Source: Clostridia bacterium (GTDB lineage: Bacteria > Bacillota > Clostridia > Christensenellales > Pumilibacteraceae). Taken from it: DNA of 49,678 nt. Shown here piece by piece: positions 25,198 to 34,858 of the stretch (its first letter is position 1; each line of letters starts with the position of its first letter). The notes under the pieces were generated by a model. That model worked only from the letters and a program-made list of their open reading frames with translations. It searched no databases and was not told where the DNA came from. The position numbers and the translations under genes are program-made. The stretch is taken from assembly GCA_017500845.1 (NCBI GenBank), contig JAFVXY010000003.1, positions 1 through 49,678 on the forward strand, given 5' to 3'.

Positions 25198-25728
25198 TTG
25201 AAGCTTGTCGTAGGGCTTGGTAACTGCGAGCAAAAGTACGCCCATACTCACCACAATATGGGCTTTTTGGTCGTGGAGTGCCTTGCCGCCCGTCTTGGCG
25301 TAAAGTTCAAGACCAAGGAGTGCGATTCGCTGACTGCCAAGGCTTATATCAAGGGCGAGCCGATTATTCTTGCCGAGCCGCAAACTTATATGAACCTTTC
25401 GGGTGTGGCGGTAAAGCAGCTGCTTGCAAAATACAAGTGCAGCCCCGCTGATATGATAGTCGTGTACGACGATATCGACCTGCCGCGCTATGCGCTTAGG
25501 GTAAGGGCAAAGGGCAGTGCGGGCACTCACAACGGTATGCGTAATATTATCGAAAAGATTGGCACCGAGGAGTTCCCGAGAGTGCGAGTGGGTATAGGCA
25601 GACCGCCCGTAGGTATGCCGCTTGCCGACTTCGTGCTGTCGGTGGTGCCTATGGCTGACCGCGAGCAGATGGGCAAAACCATCGAGGCGGCGGCAGACGA
25701 GCTTGGCAAAATGATATGTTTGCCGTAA
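25198..25728 (+). CDS. pth: Peptidyl-tRNA hydrolase
   Basis: A 176-residue enzyme releasing peptides from peptidyl-tRNA dropped by ribosomes. TTG start immediately follows the previous stop, with GAGG upstream. Family motifs: GLGN near the start, catalytic His in HNMGF (about residue 20), QTYMNLSG (about 61-68), and DDIDLP plus GSAGTHNGMRNI. The usual GLGNPGxxYxxTRHN reads GLGNCEQKYAHTHHN here, so the Pro-Gly and Arg positions are changed while the catalytic residues stay. Followed by mfd in the common pth-mfd order, overlapping by 13 bases. Confidence 0.93.
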   Translation: MKLVVGLGNCEQKYAHTHHNMGFLVVECLAARLGVKFKTKECDSLTAKAYIKGEPIILAEPQTYMNLSGVAVKQLLAKYKCSPADMIVVYDDIDLPRYALRVRAKGSAGTHNGMRNIIEKIGTEEFPRVRVGIGRPPVGMPLADFVLSVVPMADREQMGKTIEAAADELGKMICLP

Positions 25729-28700
25729 GTGAATTTTTACAAGGCGGAAAAGCCGCCCTAATAACAAAAGCTTTGACGGACGGAAAGAATGTTTCCGTCC
25801 TTAATGCACATTTCGGGCAAAAAACGGCAATCGCAAGTTTGTTGCCCGAATTTGTTTACGTTTGCCCCGATTACGTTGCCGCAAAGGAAGCGTTTGCACA
25901 AATTTCGGCTATGCGTGACGCCGTTTATTTGCCCGCACTTGACGACGTAATAACTTACGCGCGTATTTGTACCGGAGAAAATTATATCGAACGAATAAGG
26001 GCGCTATACAAAATTGCATACAAAAAGGCAAAGGTTGTGGTAACGCACGTTGCGGCACTTATGCAGCTGTTCCCAGACCTAAATATGTTTCTTTCGCTTG
26101 GGCTTTCGTTTAGAATCGGCGACGAGGTGGACTTTGGCTCGTTGCCCGGTAGGCTGATCAAGGCAGGGTACAAAAGGGCTACGCATATTGACGCTCCCGG
26201 TCAGTTTGCCGTAAGGGGCGATATTTTGGATGTTTCGCCCGTAACCGAAGGCGGCGGCATAAGAATAGAGTTTTTCGGGGACGAGGTTGACAGCATAAAG
26301 CGATTTGATTACTACACTCAGCTTTCGCAGGAGACTTTAAGCGAGGTCGATATTTGTCCCAATACTCTTGTTACGTCAATGCCCGACGTTGACCTATCGG
26401 CAATAAAGGGCGAGGCGGACGGAGTAATCAGCGACTTGCGAATAAAGCTGGATAGCGGCAGTAACGATCTGTCGTTGCTTTTTGTTGCGCCGCTTTTGCC
26501 GCATTCTACCTTTAATGAATTTGTAAATCCAAAGTATATAGTATATGATGATATAAAGCAGGTAAGCGACAACGCCGCAATGACCATGAGAGAGCATACC
26601 TCGCGCCTAAAGAGCCTTATGCTTGCAAGTGCGCCTACGGTACAGGGTCAGCTTTTGGAGCTTCCTTATACCGATGCGGTTAAGCTTGGGTTTCAAAACA
26701 TTACACACGCTAATAAGCTTTTTGTGCCAAGCGAGGTTGTTACGCTTGATGCGTTTACGCCGTTGAGCTACCGCAAAAATCCTGCCGCATTTGCCGCAGA
26801 CGTCAAAAGCTGGATGTACCAGGGTTACACTGTGGCGGTGTGCTGTGGCGACCAAAAGCTTTTGTCAAGTGTGCGCGACCTGCTTCACCAAGGCGAGGCG
26901 CTCGGCTCAAGCGTTCACTTGCTTAATCAGCATTTAGATAGCGGCTTTGTCTTTCACGACGTTAAGCTCGCCGTAGTTGGCACGTACGACCTCGTGTCCA
27001 AAAAGGTGAGCGCAAAAAAGATTAGCCGAAGCAAAAAGGACGTATTTACCGTACCGCAAGCGGGCGAGTTTGTCGTGCACAACGTTCACGGTATAGGCGT
27101 TATGGAGACGGTTGCCAAGATGACGATGGGCGGCTGCACGCGCGACTACGTAGTGATATGCTACCGTGACGGCGATAAGCTGTACGTGCCTGTCGAAAAT
27201 ATGGACTGCCTAAGCAAGTACGTAGCAGGTGGCGAGGCACCGAGGCTCAGCAAAATCGGCGGCGTGGACTTTGCTAAGGTTAAGGCAAAGGTTAAGGCTT
27301 CCGTTAAGGAAATGGCTTTTTCGCTGCTTACGCTTTACGCCGAGCGCGCCGAAGCAAAAGGGCATAGGTATTCTAAGGATAACAGTTTGCTTGAGGAGTT
27401 CGAGGCATCCTTTCCGTACGAGCCGACCTCCGACCAAACGGTGGCGATAAGCGAGTGTGTGTCCGACCTTACAAGCGGCAAGATTATGGACAGACTGCTT
27501 TGCGGCGACGTGGGTTACGGCAAAACCGAGGTCGCGCTTCGCGTTGCCTTTAAGGTAATATCCGAGGGCAAGCAGGTGGCGTTTATTTCGCCCACCACCA
27601 TTCTTGCAAAGCAACACTACAAGACTGCGCTTGCACGGATGGAGCAGTTTGGTGTGAACATCTGCTCGCTTACGAGAATGGACGATGCAAAAAAAATAAA
27701 AAGTAGCCTTGACGCGCTCGCCTTAGGTAAGATGGATATGGCGGTAGGAACGCATAGATTGCTTAGCGCAGACGTAAAGTTCAAGGATTTGGGGCTGCTT
27801 ATTTTGGACGAGGAGCAGCGCTTTGGCGTGGCGGACAAAGAAAAGCTTAAGCTGCTAAAAAACAACGTCAACGTGCTTACCCTTTCGGCAACGCCCATTC
27901 CGCGCACGCTTCATATGTCAATGACGGGCATACGTGATATGAGCGTGCTTGATACACCGCCTGCCGACCGAATCCCCGTGCAAACCTACGTGTCCGAATT
28001 TTCCGAGAGCCTCGTGTACGACGCCGTAATGCGCGAGATTGGCAGGGGCGGTCAGGTTTTCATTGTTTACAACAGAGTGGAGAGCATAGACAGCTTTGCT
28101 GCAAGAATGAAAAATTTGCTTGGCGACGTAAAGATTTGCGTGGGACACGGTCAGATGCGTGAGGACGCTTTGGAGCGAACGATAAACGGATTCGTTGCAG
28201 GCGAAAGTGACGTTTTGATTGCAAGCACGATTATCGAAAACGGAATAGATATGCCGCGCGCCAACACCATGATAGTAGTGGATGCGGATAGGCTTGGACT
28301 GTCACAGCTGTACCAGCTTCGTGGCAGAATAGGCAGAAGCAACCGCCTTGCGTACGCATTCTTCACATACGGTGATAAGATTTTAAGCGAAACGGCATAT
28401 AAGAGGTTAGAAGCAATAACGCAATTTACCGACTTTGGCTCGGGCTTTAAAATCGCCATGCGCGACCTCGAAATTCGAGGAGCGGGCAATATTTTGGGTA
28501 AGGCTCAGCACGGCCATATGGAAAAGGTCGGCTACGATATGTACTGCAAAATTCTGCGTGAGTCGGTGGACGAGCTTCGCGGAATCAAGGCTCAATCGGC
28601 AAGCGAGGTTAAGGTTTCTATCGACTTCGAGGCGTTTATCCCGGACGGATATATTCCCGACGAGCATCGCAAGATCGATGTCTATGCAAATATTTCTACC

Positions 28701-29036
28701 TTGCAAAGCGTGGCGGACGCAAAGCGCACATACGCCGAGCTAAAGGATATTTACGGTGCCGTGCCAAAGCCGTTATCAAATCTTATTTCCACTGCGCTCG
28801 TAAAAAATCTTGCCTCAAAAATCGGTGCAAACAAGGTGTCGTACAAAAAGACTGTCGCGGCAGTTTATTTCGACAAAATAAAGGATATTCAAGACGAGGT
28901 TCTTGGGCTTGCGCGCGCCGAGGGTGGGGCGGAAATTCAGCTTTCGCCGCCCGGGGTCGCGTATAAAGGGGACGGATGCCGCAAAAAACTTATAAATTTT
29001 TTGATAAATTGCTCAACTAACCCCTCATTCTCTTGA
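25716..29036 (+). CDS. mfd: Transcription-repair coupling factor
   Basis: A 1106-residue Mfd that removes RNA polymerase stalled at lesions and recruits nucleotide excision repair. Order: UvrB-like N-terminus (residues 1-330), RNA polymerase-interacting CarD-like domain (about 445-520), SF2 translocase with Walker A GDVGYGKT (597-604) and DEEQ box (698-701), ATPIPRTL and QLRGRIGRS motifs, the TRG hairpin (RDLEIRGAGNILGKAQHGH, from about 915), and the C-terminal TRCF domain. ATG lies inside pth, giving coupled translation. Confidence 0.96.
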   Translation: MFAVSEFLQGGKAALITKALTDGKNVSVLNAHFGQKTAIASLLPEFVYVCPDYVAAKEAFAQISAMRDAVYLPALDDVITYARICTGENYIERIRALYKIAYKKAKVVVTHVAALMQLFPDLNMFLSLGLSFRIGDEVDFGSLPGRLIKAGYKRATHIDAPGQFAVRGDILDVSPVTEGGGIRIEFFGDEVDSIKRFDYYTQLSQETLSEVDICPNTLVTSMPDVDLSAIKGEADGVISDLRIKLDSGSNDLSLLFVAPLLPHSTFNEFVNPKYIVYDDIKQVSDNAAMTMREHTSRLKSLMLASAPTVQGQLLELPYTDAVKLGFQNITHANKLFVPSEVVTLDAFTPLSYRKNPAAFAADVKSWMYQGYTVAVCCGDQKLLSSVRDLLHQGEALGSSVHLLNQHLDSGFVFHDVKLAVVGTYDLVSKKVSAKKISRSKKDVFTVPQAGEFVVHNVHGIGVMETVAKMTMGGCTRDYVVICYRDGDKLYVPVENMDCLSKYVAGGEAPRLSKIGGVDFAKVKAKVKASVKEMAFSLLTLYAERAEAKGHRYSKDNSLLEEFEASFPYEPTSDQTVAISECVSDLTSGKIMDRLLCGDVGYGKTEVALRVAFKVISEGKQVAFISPTTILAKQHYKTALARMEQFGVNICSLTRMDDAKKIKSSLDALALGKMDMAVGTHRLLSADVKFKDLGLLILDEEQRFGVADKEKLKLLKNNVNVLTLSATPIPRTLHMSMTGIRDMSVLDTPPADRIPVQTYVSEFSESLVYDAVMREIGRGGQVFIVYNRVESIDSFAARMKNLLGDVKICVGHGQMREDALERTINGFVAGESDVLIASTIIENGIDMPRANTMIVVDADRLGLSQLYQLRGRIGRSNRLAYAFFTYGDKILSETAYKRLEAITQFTDFGSGFKIAMRDLEIRGAGNILGKAQHGHMEKVGYDMYCKILRESVDELRGIKAQSASEVKVSIDFEAFIPDGYIPDEHRKIDVYANISTLQSVADAKRTYAELKDIYGAVPKPLSNLISTALVKNLASKIGANKVSYKKTVAAVYFDKIKDIQDEVLGLARAEGGAEIQLSPPGVAYKGDGCRKKLINFLINCSTNPSFS

Positions 29037-29119
29037 TTTGAAACAAATTTTGTAGTATAATGATTGTTACCTATGAGCATAATAGGTTCTTGCTAAAAAA
29101 ATTTAACATGAGGAAAGAA

Positions 29120-30913
29120 ATGAAAAAGATTGCTTGTTTAATACTTTGCTTGATGCTTTCGACGTTTGTGCTTTGCTCGTGCAGCAGCACGTACGAAAAT
29201 AGCTTTATCAAGCATAATATTCAGAGGGATTACGCTCAGGCTGTCGTTACTATCGACCCAATCACCGAAGAGGGTAAGCTCGCCGACGACAACACCAAGA
29301 CGTGGACGTATACCAGCGACGCTATAAACATTTATAAGTCGCAGCTTGTAAATTTTGTCAATAACTACGGTAGCGCATACGGAAGCTATTACGGTTGGAC
29401 TGCAAAGGAGATTATTGATTTCGCTATCGAGCAGCTTGTTCTTACCGAGCTCGTTCTTATCGAAGCGGACATCAAGTTTGAGGCTCACGAGATTTTTTGG
29501 GCACAAGAGGATATCACTGCGGTACAGACCACCGTTTATAATTCGCTTGACAGCATGCTGACCTCTATCTACAACGAGATTTTGGAAAAGGCAGGTCGCG
29601 ACACCTTCCCCGAGGCGGAGGAAGAAACGGAAGAAACCACCGAAACCACCTATCCCGTAAGAGAGGAAGAAGCACCCGAGGCAGAACGTGTATTTGTTAC
29701 CTACGGCGAGGGTGATAGCGGCGTAAACAACAAGCAGCACGATGCTTGGTATCTTGACAGCACATGGGAAATCGAGGACGAAATCAATTTCAACTCGCTT
29801 CCCGGCAACTACGGCAATGCGGACACCAAATCGCTTGCACGTGAGGGCGTTCTTCGTCTTATCAGCTCCTTAGAGGAAGCTGCCGAAAACCTTATCAATG
29901 TGACCGAGGAAGAGAAGCAGGAAATTGCTAAAAATGTTGAGGATATGCGTACATTGTGCAAAGAAAAGGGTGTTGCTTACGCTTATATGGCACTTGGCAA
30001 AACCTTGCTTTGCAAAAAGCTTTACGGTGATGCTGCAATCAAAACCCAAAAGATGACCATTTTGGAAAACTATATTGTAGAGGACGTAAACGTTTCGGAG
30101 GAGGAAATTCTTGCTAAATACAACAAGATGCTTGCCGAGCAGGTAAACAGCTTTGCAACCGAGTCCAACTACGATACGGCGGCAACCGGCGATGACCTTG
30201 TTCTTTACAGAGCGAACGGAAATTACGTGTACGTTAAGCATATTTTGCTTCCGTTCAGCGATGAGCAGACAGAATATCTTACCTCGTATAAGGATATTCA
30301 CACCGAGGACGAATACCTTGCCGAGCGCGATAGAATGGTAAACAACATCGTGGCTTATCAGCACGTTGACGGCGAGGACGACACCACCAGACCTCTTACC
30401 GTATCGCAGATTTTCTCCGAGGTTAAGTCTTCTATGAGCAGAGCAAGCGCAAGTGCTTACGATGCAGAACGCACCTTTGACAACTTTATATATAAGTACA
30501 ATACCGACCCCGGAAGCTTCGGCAACGAAAAGGGCTATGCGGTTAAGTACAGCCTTAATAGCGGCGAGAGCGAAACCTACATGGTAGAGTTTGCCGAGGC
30601 TGCAAGAGCTTTCCGTGACGAGGGATATGAGGTTGGACAGATTTACGACAACTATATCGTTACCGATTACGGCGTACACATTATGTACTATGCGGCAGAC
30701 TACGTTGGCGGCGAAATCCTTGGCCTCAACGATTATACCACTGCGGGCAGATACACTCTTGTAAAGAACGTTATCGAGGAAGAGCTTCTTAACGAAGCTA
30801 AGCAAGAGGAGTTCAGCGTATGGCAGGACGAAAGAATCTATTACTACCGCAACGTTAAGGATATCGTAACCACCATCGAAAAGGCGTTCAAGAATTTGTA
30901 CGAAGAACAATAA
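29120..30913 (+). CDS. PrsA/SurA-like peptidyl-prolyl isomerase lipoprotein
   Basis: A 597-residue secreted lipoprotein. The start at 29120 has GAGGAAAG in place; an ATG four codons upstream is the alternative. A signal peptide ends at a lipobox-like LCSC (Cys at about residue 22). An N-terminal SurA-like helical region (30-330), interrupted by an acidic, Thr-rich low-complexity segment, precedes a PpiC-type rotamase domain containing YVKHILLPF near 375 and VTDYGVHIMYY near 515. It likely helps fold exported proteins outside the membrane. It is the usual third gene after pth and mfd. Confidence 0.8.
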   Translation: MKKIACLILCLMLSTFVLCSCSSTYENSFIKHNIQRDYAQAVVTIDPITEEGKLADDNTKTWTYTSDAINIYKSQLVNFVNNYGSAYGSYYGWTAKEIIDFAIEQLVLTELVLIEADIKFEAHEIFWAQEDITAVQTTVYNSLDSMLTSIYNEILEKAGRDTFPEAEEETEETTETTYPVREEEAPEAERVFVTYGEGDSGVNNKQHDAWYLDSTWEIEDEINFNSLPGNYGNADTKSLAREGVLRLISSLEEAAENLINVTEEEKQEIAKNVEDMRTLCKEKGVAYAYMALGKTLLCKKLYGDAAIKTQKMTILENYIVEDVNVSEEEILAKYNKMLAEQVNSFATESNYDTAATGDDLVLYRANGNYVYVKHILLPFSDEQTEYLTSYKDIHTEDEYLAERDRMVNNIVAYQHVDGEDDTTRPLTVSQIFSEVKSSMSRASASAYDAERTFDNFIYKYNTDPGSFGNEKGYAVKYSLNSGESETYMVEFAEAARAFRDEGYEVGQIYDNYIVTDYGVHIMYYAADYVGGEILGLNDYTTAGRYTLVKNVIEEELLNEAKQEEFSVWQDERIYYYRNVKDIVTTIEKAFKNLYEEQ

Positions 30914-30929
30914 TAATCGATAAACAAGC

Positions 30930-30965
30930 AAAAAGAACCTTTGAAATTTTCAAGGGTTCTTTTTA
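30930..30965 (+). terminator. Intrinsic terminator of the pth-mfd operon
   Basis: AAAAAGAACCTTTGAAA pairs with TTTTCAAGGGTTCTTTTT, ending in T residues. Confidence 0.85.
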
Positions 30966-31008
30966 TGTGTAAAATTATATAAAATATTTAATAGGTGGTG
31001 CTGTTTTA

Positions 31009-31037
31009 TTGACAATAGCCTAATGGTGGAGTATACT
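31009..31037 (+). promoter_or_regulatory. Sigma-A promoter with hairpin in the leader
   Basis: TTGACA (31009-31014) and TATACT (31032-31037) are 17 bp apart. A GAAAGGCC...GGCTTTTTC hairpin followed by T residues (about 31047-31073) lies in the 5' leader and could attenuate transcription. Confidence 0.75.
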
Positions 31038-31100
31038 TAGATTAGCGAAAGGCCTTGTCGTGACGGCTTTTTCTAAATATCTTATGGGAGATAGAATATT

Positions 31101-31751
31101 ATGGGTAGAACTGAGATTGATAAGCTTATGAAGGCAGATACGCTTGTTTATAAGCTTCCCGAAACCAAACTGGAAAAAAATATGGAGCTTTATGACAAAT
31201 ACGGCGTTTTTGCGATTGCTGTTCAGAATGGTAAGTACGCCGGTCATACGATGCTTTTGGGCACAAGAAAATTGAACAAAAAGAGCTTTAGCGGCCTTAA
31301 AACCTCGCTTTTTAAAAAGGACGTAGACGTTCAGCTTTATTTCGTGCGTCCTACCTTTATTATCGAATGCAATTTGAACAGCACTTTTGATGCGGCAGGA
31401 AAGCCTGCACACTTTAAGGGTAAGATAAACGCAAAGCTCGAGCTTGCTAACCCGCAAAAGTTCGTAAATTTTGTAGAGCAGTTTTCCGCAGACAGAAAGG
31501 GAATTATTGTTACCGAAGCTGATATGGGCGGATTTATTATCGGCGCGGCAATTACCGAGATGATTCCGGCAGGAAAGGTGCGTGCATTCAAGCCCGGAGA
31601 CCCCAGCGTCCACGGCGGAAGAACGCACGAAACCTACATGGGACATCTTGTTTTCCGCACTTATTTCAGGCCCGAAAATGTCAATCGTTATACGGCAATT
31701 GGCTTAAAAGCACGTTCTATCGAGGTTGAGCCCATAGAACTTTCGTTTTAG
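31101..31751 (+). CDS. Hypothetical protein
   Basis: A 216-residue soluble protein with GGGAGA about 12 bases before the ATG. It has a strand-rich middle (LYFVRPTFIIECNLNSTF) and no signal peptide or membrane helix. The mix resembles the SPFH/virion-core-like proteins that Clostridia often encode singly, but no diagnostic motif supports that. Stands alone between its own promoter and terminator. Confidence 0.65.
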   Translation: MGRTEIDKLMKADTLVYKLPETKLEKNMELYDKYGVFAIAVQNGKYAGHTMLLGTRKLNKKSFSGLKTSLFKKDVDVQLYFVRPTFIIECNLNSTFDAAGKPAHFKGKINAKLELANPQKFVNFVEQFSADRKGIIVTEADMGGFIIGAAITEMIPAGKVRAFKPGDPSVHGGRTHETYMGHLVFRTYFRPENVNRYTAIGLKARSIEVEPIELSF

Positions 31752-31792
31752 TGACGGTTAGTTAAGAGAAAAATCTTTTGCTTAGTAAGTAT

Positions 31793-31834
31793 AAAAGAAC
31801 GCGAATTTGTACACGGTTTGCGTTCTTTTTTTTT
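31793..31834 (+). terminator. Intrinsic terminator
   Basis: AAAAGAACGCGAA pairs with TTTGCGTTCTTTT and runs into nine T. Confidence 0.82.
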
Positions 31835-31915
31835 GCGACAAAAACAGTTCTCTTCTGCGGCTAAAATAATTTTCAAAATATTTTAAAAAATTTTTATAGA
31901 ATAGGAAACAAATCC

Positions 31916-31969
31916 ATGAAAAAGCTGATATACATGGTGTACGGAAATTGCATGGAGGTAAGGTTATGA
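31916..31969 (+). CDS. Leader peptide of the first LRR lipoprotein gene, 17 aa
   Basis: ATG 31916, preceded by AGGAAA, opens MKKLIYMVYGNCMEVRL and a TGA that overlaps the ATG of the lipoprotein gene (ATGA at 31966-31969). The GGAGG that serves the main gene lies inside this small frame, so translating it could open or block that site. The second paralogue has the same leader with one change (Cys12 to Ser). Whether it is translated is untested. Confidence 0.5.
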   Translation: MKKLIYMVYGNCMEVRL

Positions 31970-34725
31970 AAAAGTTTAGACTACTGACAATGCTTGGCAT
32001 TATTGTGGCACTCTTTACGGCGTTTAGCGTGCTTGCCGCTTGCGTGCGCCCGGAGAATGACAATAATGATCATGCGTGCATATTTAATCAAGAAATTGCA
32101 TCGGACGGTTATATAGCAAGCGAAGCATCGTGCATTAAAAAGGCGAGGTATTATTATTCGTGTGAGTGCGGAGCAAAGGGCACAGACACCTTCGAGAGCG
32201 GCGATTACGATCATAAGCACGGCACCAACGAGAATTGCGCCGAGTGTAAAAAACCTTTTACCGTGGGGATAAGCTATCTTCTAAACGAGGATGGTCAGTC
32301 TTATTACGTAGCGGGCAGGGGATCGGCAACCGATACGGATATAGTGCTTGTAAGCGTTTATAACAATAAGCCTGTGACAAAAATTGCCGAAAAAGCTTTT
32401 TATGGTGATGAAGCGCTAACGAGCGTTATTATTCTTGATGGTATAATAAGCATTGAGGCCAATGCGTTTGACGGTTGTACTAATTTAACGAGTGTAAGCA
32501 TTCCCGATTCGGTCACGAGCATAGGCGAAGCTGCTTTTTATAGATGTTATAGCTTGACGAGCATAAGCATTCCCGAGGGTGTGACACGTATAGAAAGCCG
32601 CACGTTTTATTATTGTGTTGATTTAGAGAATGTAAGCATTCCCGATTCAGTCACGAGCATAGGCGAAGCTGCGTTTTATGAATGTAATAGCTTGACGAGC
32701 ATAAGCATTCCTGAGGGCGTGACACGCATAGAAAATTATGCTTTTTACAGCTGTTATGATTTGAAAAGCTTAGATTTGCCAAGTGGCTTAACGGAAATAG
32801 GGGAGTGGGCATTTGCCTGGTGCTATAATGTAGAAGAAATAATTATCCCCGATGGAATAGAGGTTATAAAAGCGGGGGCGTTTCTTAGATGTCAAAGTCT
32901 TAAGAGTATCACCATTCCCAGCCGCGTGCAAAGCATAGAAAGCGAAGTATTTTACGGTTGTATCGGGTTAGAAAGTATAACTATCCCCGACGGTGTAACG
33001 AGAATTGGCGACTATGCATTTGGTGAGTGCAGTAGTTTATTAAGCGTAACCATACCGGGTAGCGTAACGAGAATTGGCGACTATGCATTTGGTGAGTGCA
33101 GTAGTTTATTAAGCGTAACCATACCGAGTAGCGTAACGAGCATTGGATATTGTGCATTCTACAACTGTACCGACATGACGAGTATAAGCATTTGCGAGGG
33201 CTTGACGAGCATAGGCGAAAAGGCTTTTCAAGGTTGCACTCAGCTAACAAGCATAGATATCCCCGATTCGGTCACGAGCATAGGTTATTTTGCATTTGGC
33301 AGTTGCAGTGGGCTGATGTCCATAACGGTAGGCGGCAATAATACGGCATACCGTAGTGAGGGAAATTGCCTAATCGAAACAAGCACCAATACCGTTGTTT
33401 TGGGCTGTAGCTCCAGCGTAATTCCCAATGGCGTGACGGGCATAGGGGAATGTGCATTTTATGATTGTAGTGAGTTGACGTCTATAGATATTCCTATCGG
33501 CGTGTTGGAGATAGGGGGATATGCGTTCTGGTCTTGTAGTGGGCTTACAAGTATAAGTCTTCCTGATACGGTAACAAGCATAGGGGAATATGCGTTTTAT
33601 GCTTGCAGTGGATTGACGTCTATAGATATTCCCAGCGGAGTAACAAGCATAAAAGGATATGTTTTTGCCCTTTGCAAAGGGCTGACGAGTATAGAACTTC
33701 CCGATGGCGTAACGAGCATAGGAAATTCTGCATTTATGAATTGCAGAGGACTTTCAAGCATAACCATCCCCGATGGGGTAAGATGGATAGATAGTTATGC
33801 GTTTTATGGCTGCATCAGCTTGACAAATATAGATATCCCTAATAGTGTAACGTCGATATATGATTGGGCTTTTCATGATTGCGATAGCTTGACAAGCATA
33901 TTTATTCCCGACAGCGTAGAACGATTAGGCAACTTTTGGTTGGTTGATTGTGATAGCTTGACGTCTATCACGGTAGGTAGTAATAACAAGGTGTACCGAA
34001 GCCAAGGCAACTGTATAATCGAAAAAAGTACAAATACTGTTATAGCTGGTTGTAAAGCCAGCGTAATCCCCGAGGGTATAACGGGCATAGGCGATTATGC
34101 GTTTCTCTCTTGCAAGGGGCTTACGGACATAATCATTCCCGAGGGTGTAACAAGTATAGGCGAAAATGCGTTTTCATGGTGCACTGAGCTTACAAGTATA
34201 ATTATTCCCGAGGGTGTAACAAGTATCGACGGAAATACTTTTGAAAGCTGCAGTAGTTTGACCAGTGTGGTAATTCCCGCTAGCGTAACGTACATAGCGT
34301 CTAATGCATTTTTGAAGTGCAGCGCGCTGTCGTCTATAACGGTTGACGGCAATAATGAGGTGTTCCGCAGTGAGGGCAATTGTCTAATCGAAATAAGCAC
34401 GAATACCGTTCTTTTGGGCGGTAAGGATAGCGTAATCCCCGAGGGTGTAACGAGTATCGGAAATGGTGCGTTTGAGTACCGCATAGGACTAACGAGTATA
34501 ATTATTCCCGAGTCAGTCACGAGCATAGGGAAATATGCGTTTTTTGCATGCAGTAACTTGACGGAGGTGTATTATTTGGGGACGGAGCAGGATTGGGCAG
34601 ATATAACTGTTAAGGATTTCAATAATAGGCTGTTAGATGCAACCGTGTACTTTTACAGCGAGAGTGAGCCGACGGATGACGGCAACTATTGGCATTACGT
34701 AGACGGCGTTGCTACAATTTGGTAA
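31966..34725 (+). CDS. BspA-type leucine-rich repeat lipoprotein 1
   Basis: A 919-residue surface protein. Start at 31966 behind GGAGGTAAGG. The signal peptide ends in the lipobox VLAAC (Cys25), predicting lipid anchoring. A Cys-rich segment (35-85, four CxxC-like pairs such as CECG and CAEC) precedes about 30 LRR_5 repeats of roughly 23 residues with the consensus LTSIxIPdgVTSIGexAFxxC. Three longer islands with a GNC(L/I)IE.STNTV pattern interrupt the array. It ends in GNYWHYVDGV, a common tail of these proteins. BspA-like LRRs in other bacteria mediate adhesion to host or other cells. A single 69-base repeat is duplicated at 32995-33132. Its paralogue follows in tandem. Confidence 0.93.
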   Translation: MKKFRLLTMLGIIVALFTAFSVLAACVRPENDNNDHACIFNQEIASDGYIASEASCIKKARYYYSCECGAKGTDTFESGDYDHKHGTNENCAECKKPFTVGISYLLNEDGQSYYVAGRGSATDTDIVLVSVYNNKPVTKIAEKAFYGDEALTSVIILDGIISIEANAFDGCTNLTSVSIPDSVTSIGEAAFYRCYSLTSISIPEGVTRIESRTFYYCVDLENVSIPDSVTSIGEAAFYECNSLTSISIPEGVTRIENYAFYSCYDLKSLDLPSGLTEIGEWAFAWCYNVEEIIIPDGIEVIKAGAFLRCQSLKSITIPSRVQSIESEVFYGCIGLESITIPDGVTRIGDYAFGECSSLLSVTIPGSVTRIGDYAFGECSSLLSVTIPSSVTSIGYCAFYNCTDMTSISICEGLTSIGEKAFQGCTQLTSIDIPDSVTSIGYFAFGSCSGLMSITVGGNNTAYRSEGNCLIETSTNTVVLGCSSSVIPNGVTGIGECAFYDCSELTSIDIPIGVLEIGGYAFWSCSGLTSISLPDTVTSIGEYAFYACSGLTSIDIPSGVTSIKGYVFALCKGLTSIELPDGVTSIGNSAFMNCRGLSSITIPDGVRWIDSYAFYGCISLTNIDIPNSVTSIYDWAFHDCDSLTSIFIPDSVERLGNFWLVDCDSLTSITVGSNNKVYRSQGNCIIEKSTNTVIAGCKASVIPEGITGIGDYAFLSCKGLTDIIIPEGVTSIGENAFSWCTELTSIIIPEGVTSIDGNTFESCSSLTSVVIPASVTYIASNAFLKCSALSSITVDGNNEVFRSEGNCLIEISTNTVLLGGKDSVIPEGVTSIGNGAFEYRIGLTSIIIPESVTSIGKYAFFACSNLTEVYYLGTEQDWADITVKDFNNRLLDATVYFYSESEPTDDGNYWHYVDGVATIW
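32995..33132 (+). repeat. Nearly exact tandem duplication of one LRR unit
   Basis: Two consecutive 69-base units (32995-33063 and 33064-33132) differ at a single base (GGG to GAG near the end). 69 bases equals exactly one 23-residue repeat, so the array grew by one unit recently without breaking the frame. Confidence 0.9.
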
Positions 34726-34804
34726 CAACAAAGTTCTCGTCCTGTGGCTAAAAATAATGTTCAAAATTTTTTCAAAAAAATTTTATAAAATAGGAAACAA
34801 ATCC

Positions 34805-34858
34805 ATGAAAAAGCTGATATACATGGTGTACGGAAATAGCATGGAGGTAAGGTTATGA
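34805..34858 (+). CDS. Leader peptide of the second LRR lipoprotein gene, 17 aa
   Basis: ATG 34805 to TGA 34858 reads MKKLIYMVYGNSMEVRL, identical to the first leader except Ser for Cys at position 12, and again ends in ATGA at the main start codon. The 54 bases differ at one position, while sequence just upstream differs at many positions and by indels. Confidence 0.5.
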   Translation: MKKLIYMVYGNSMEVRL

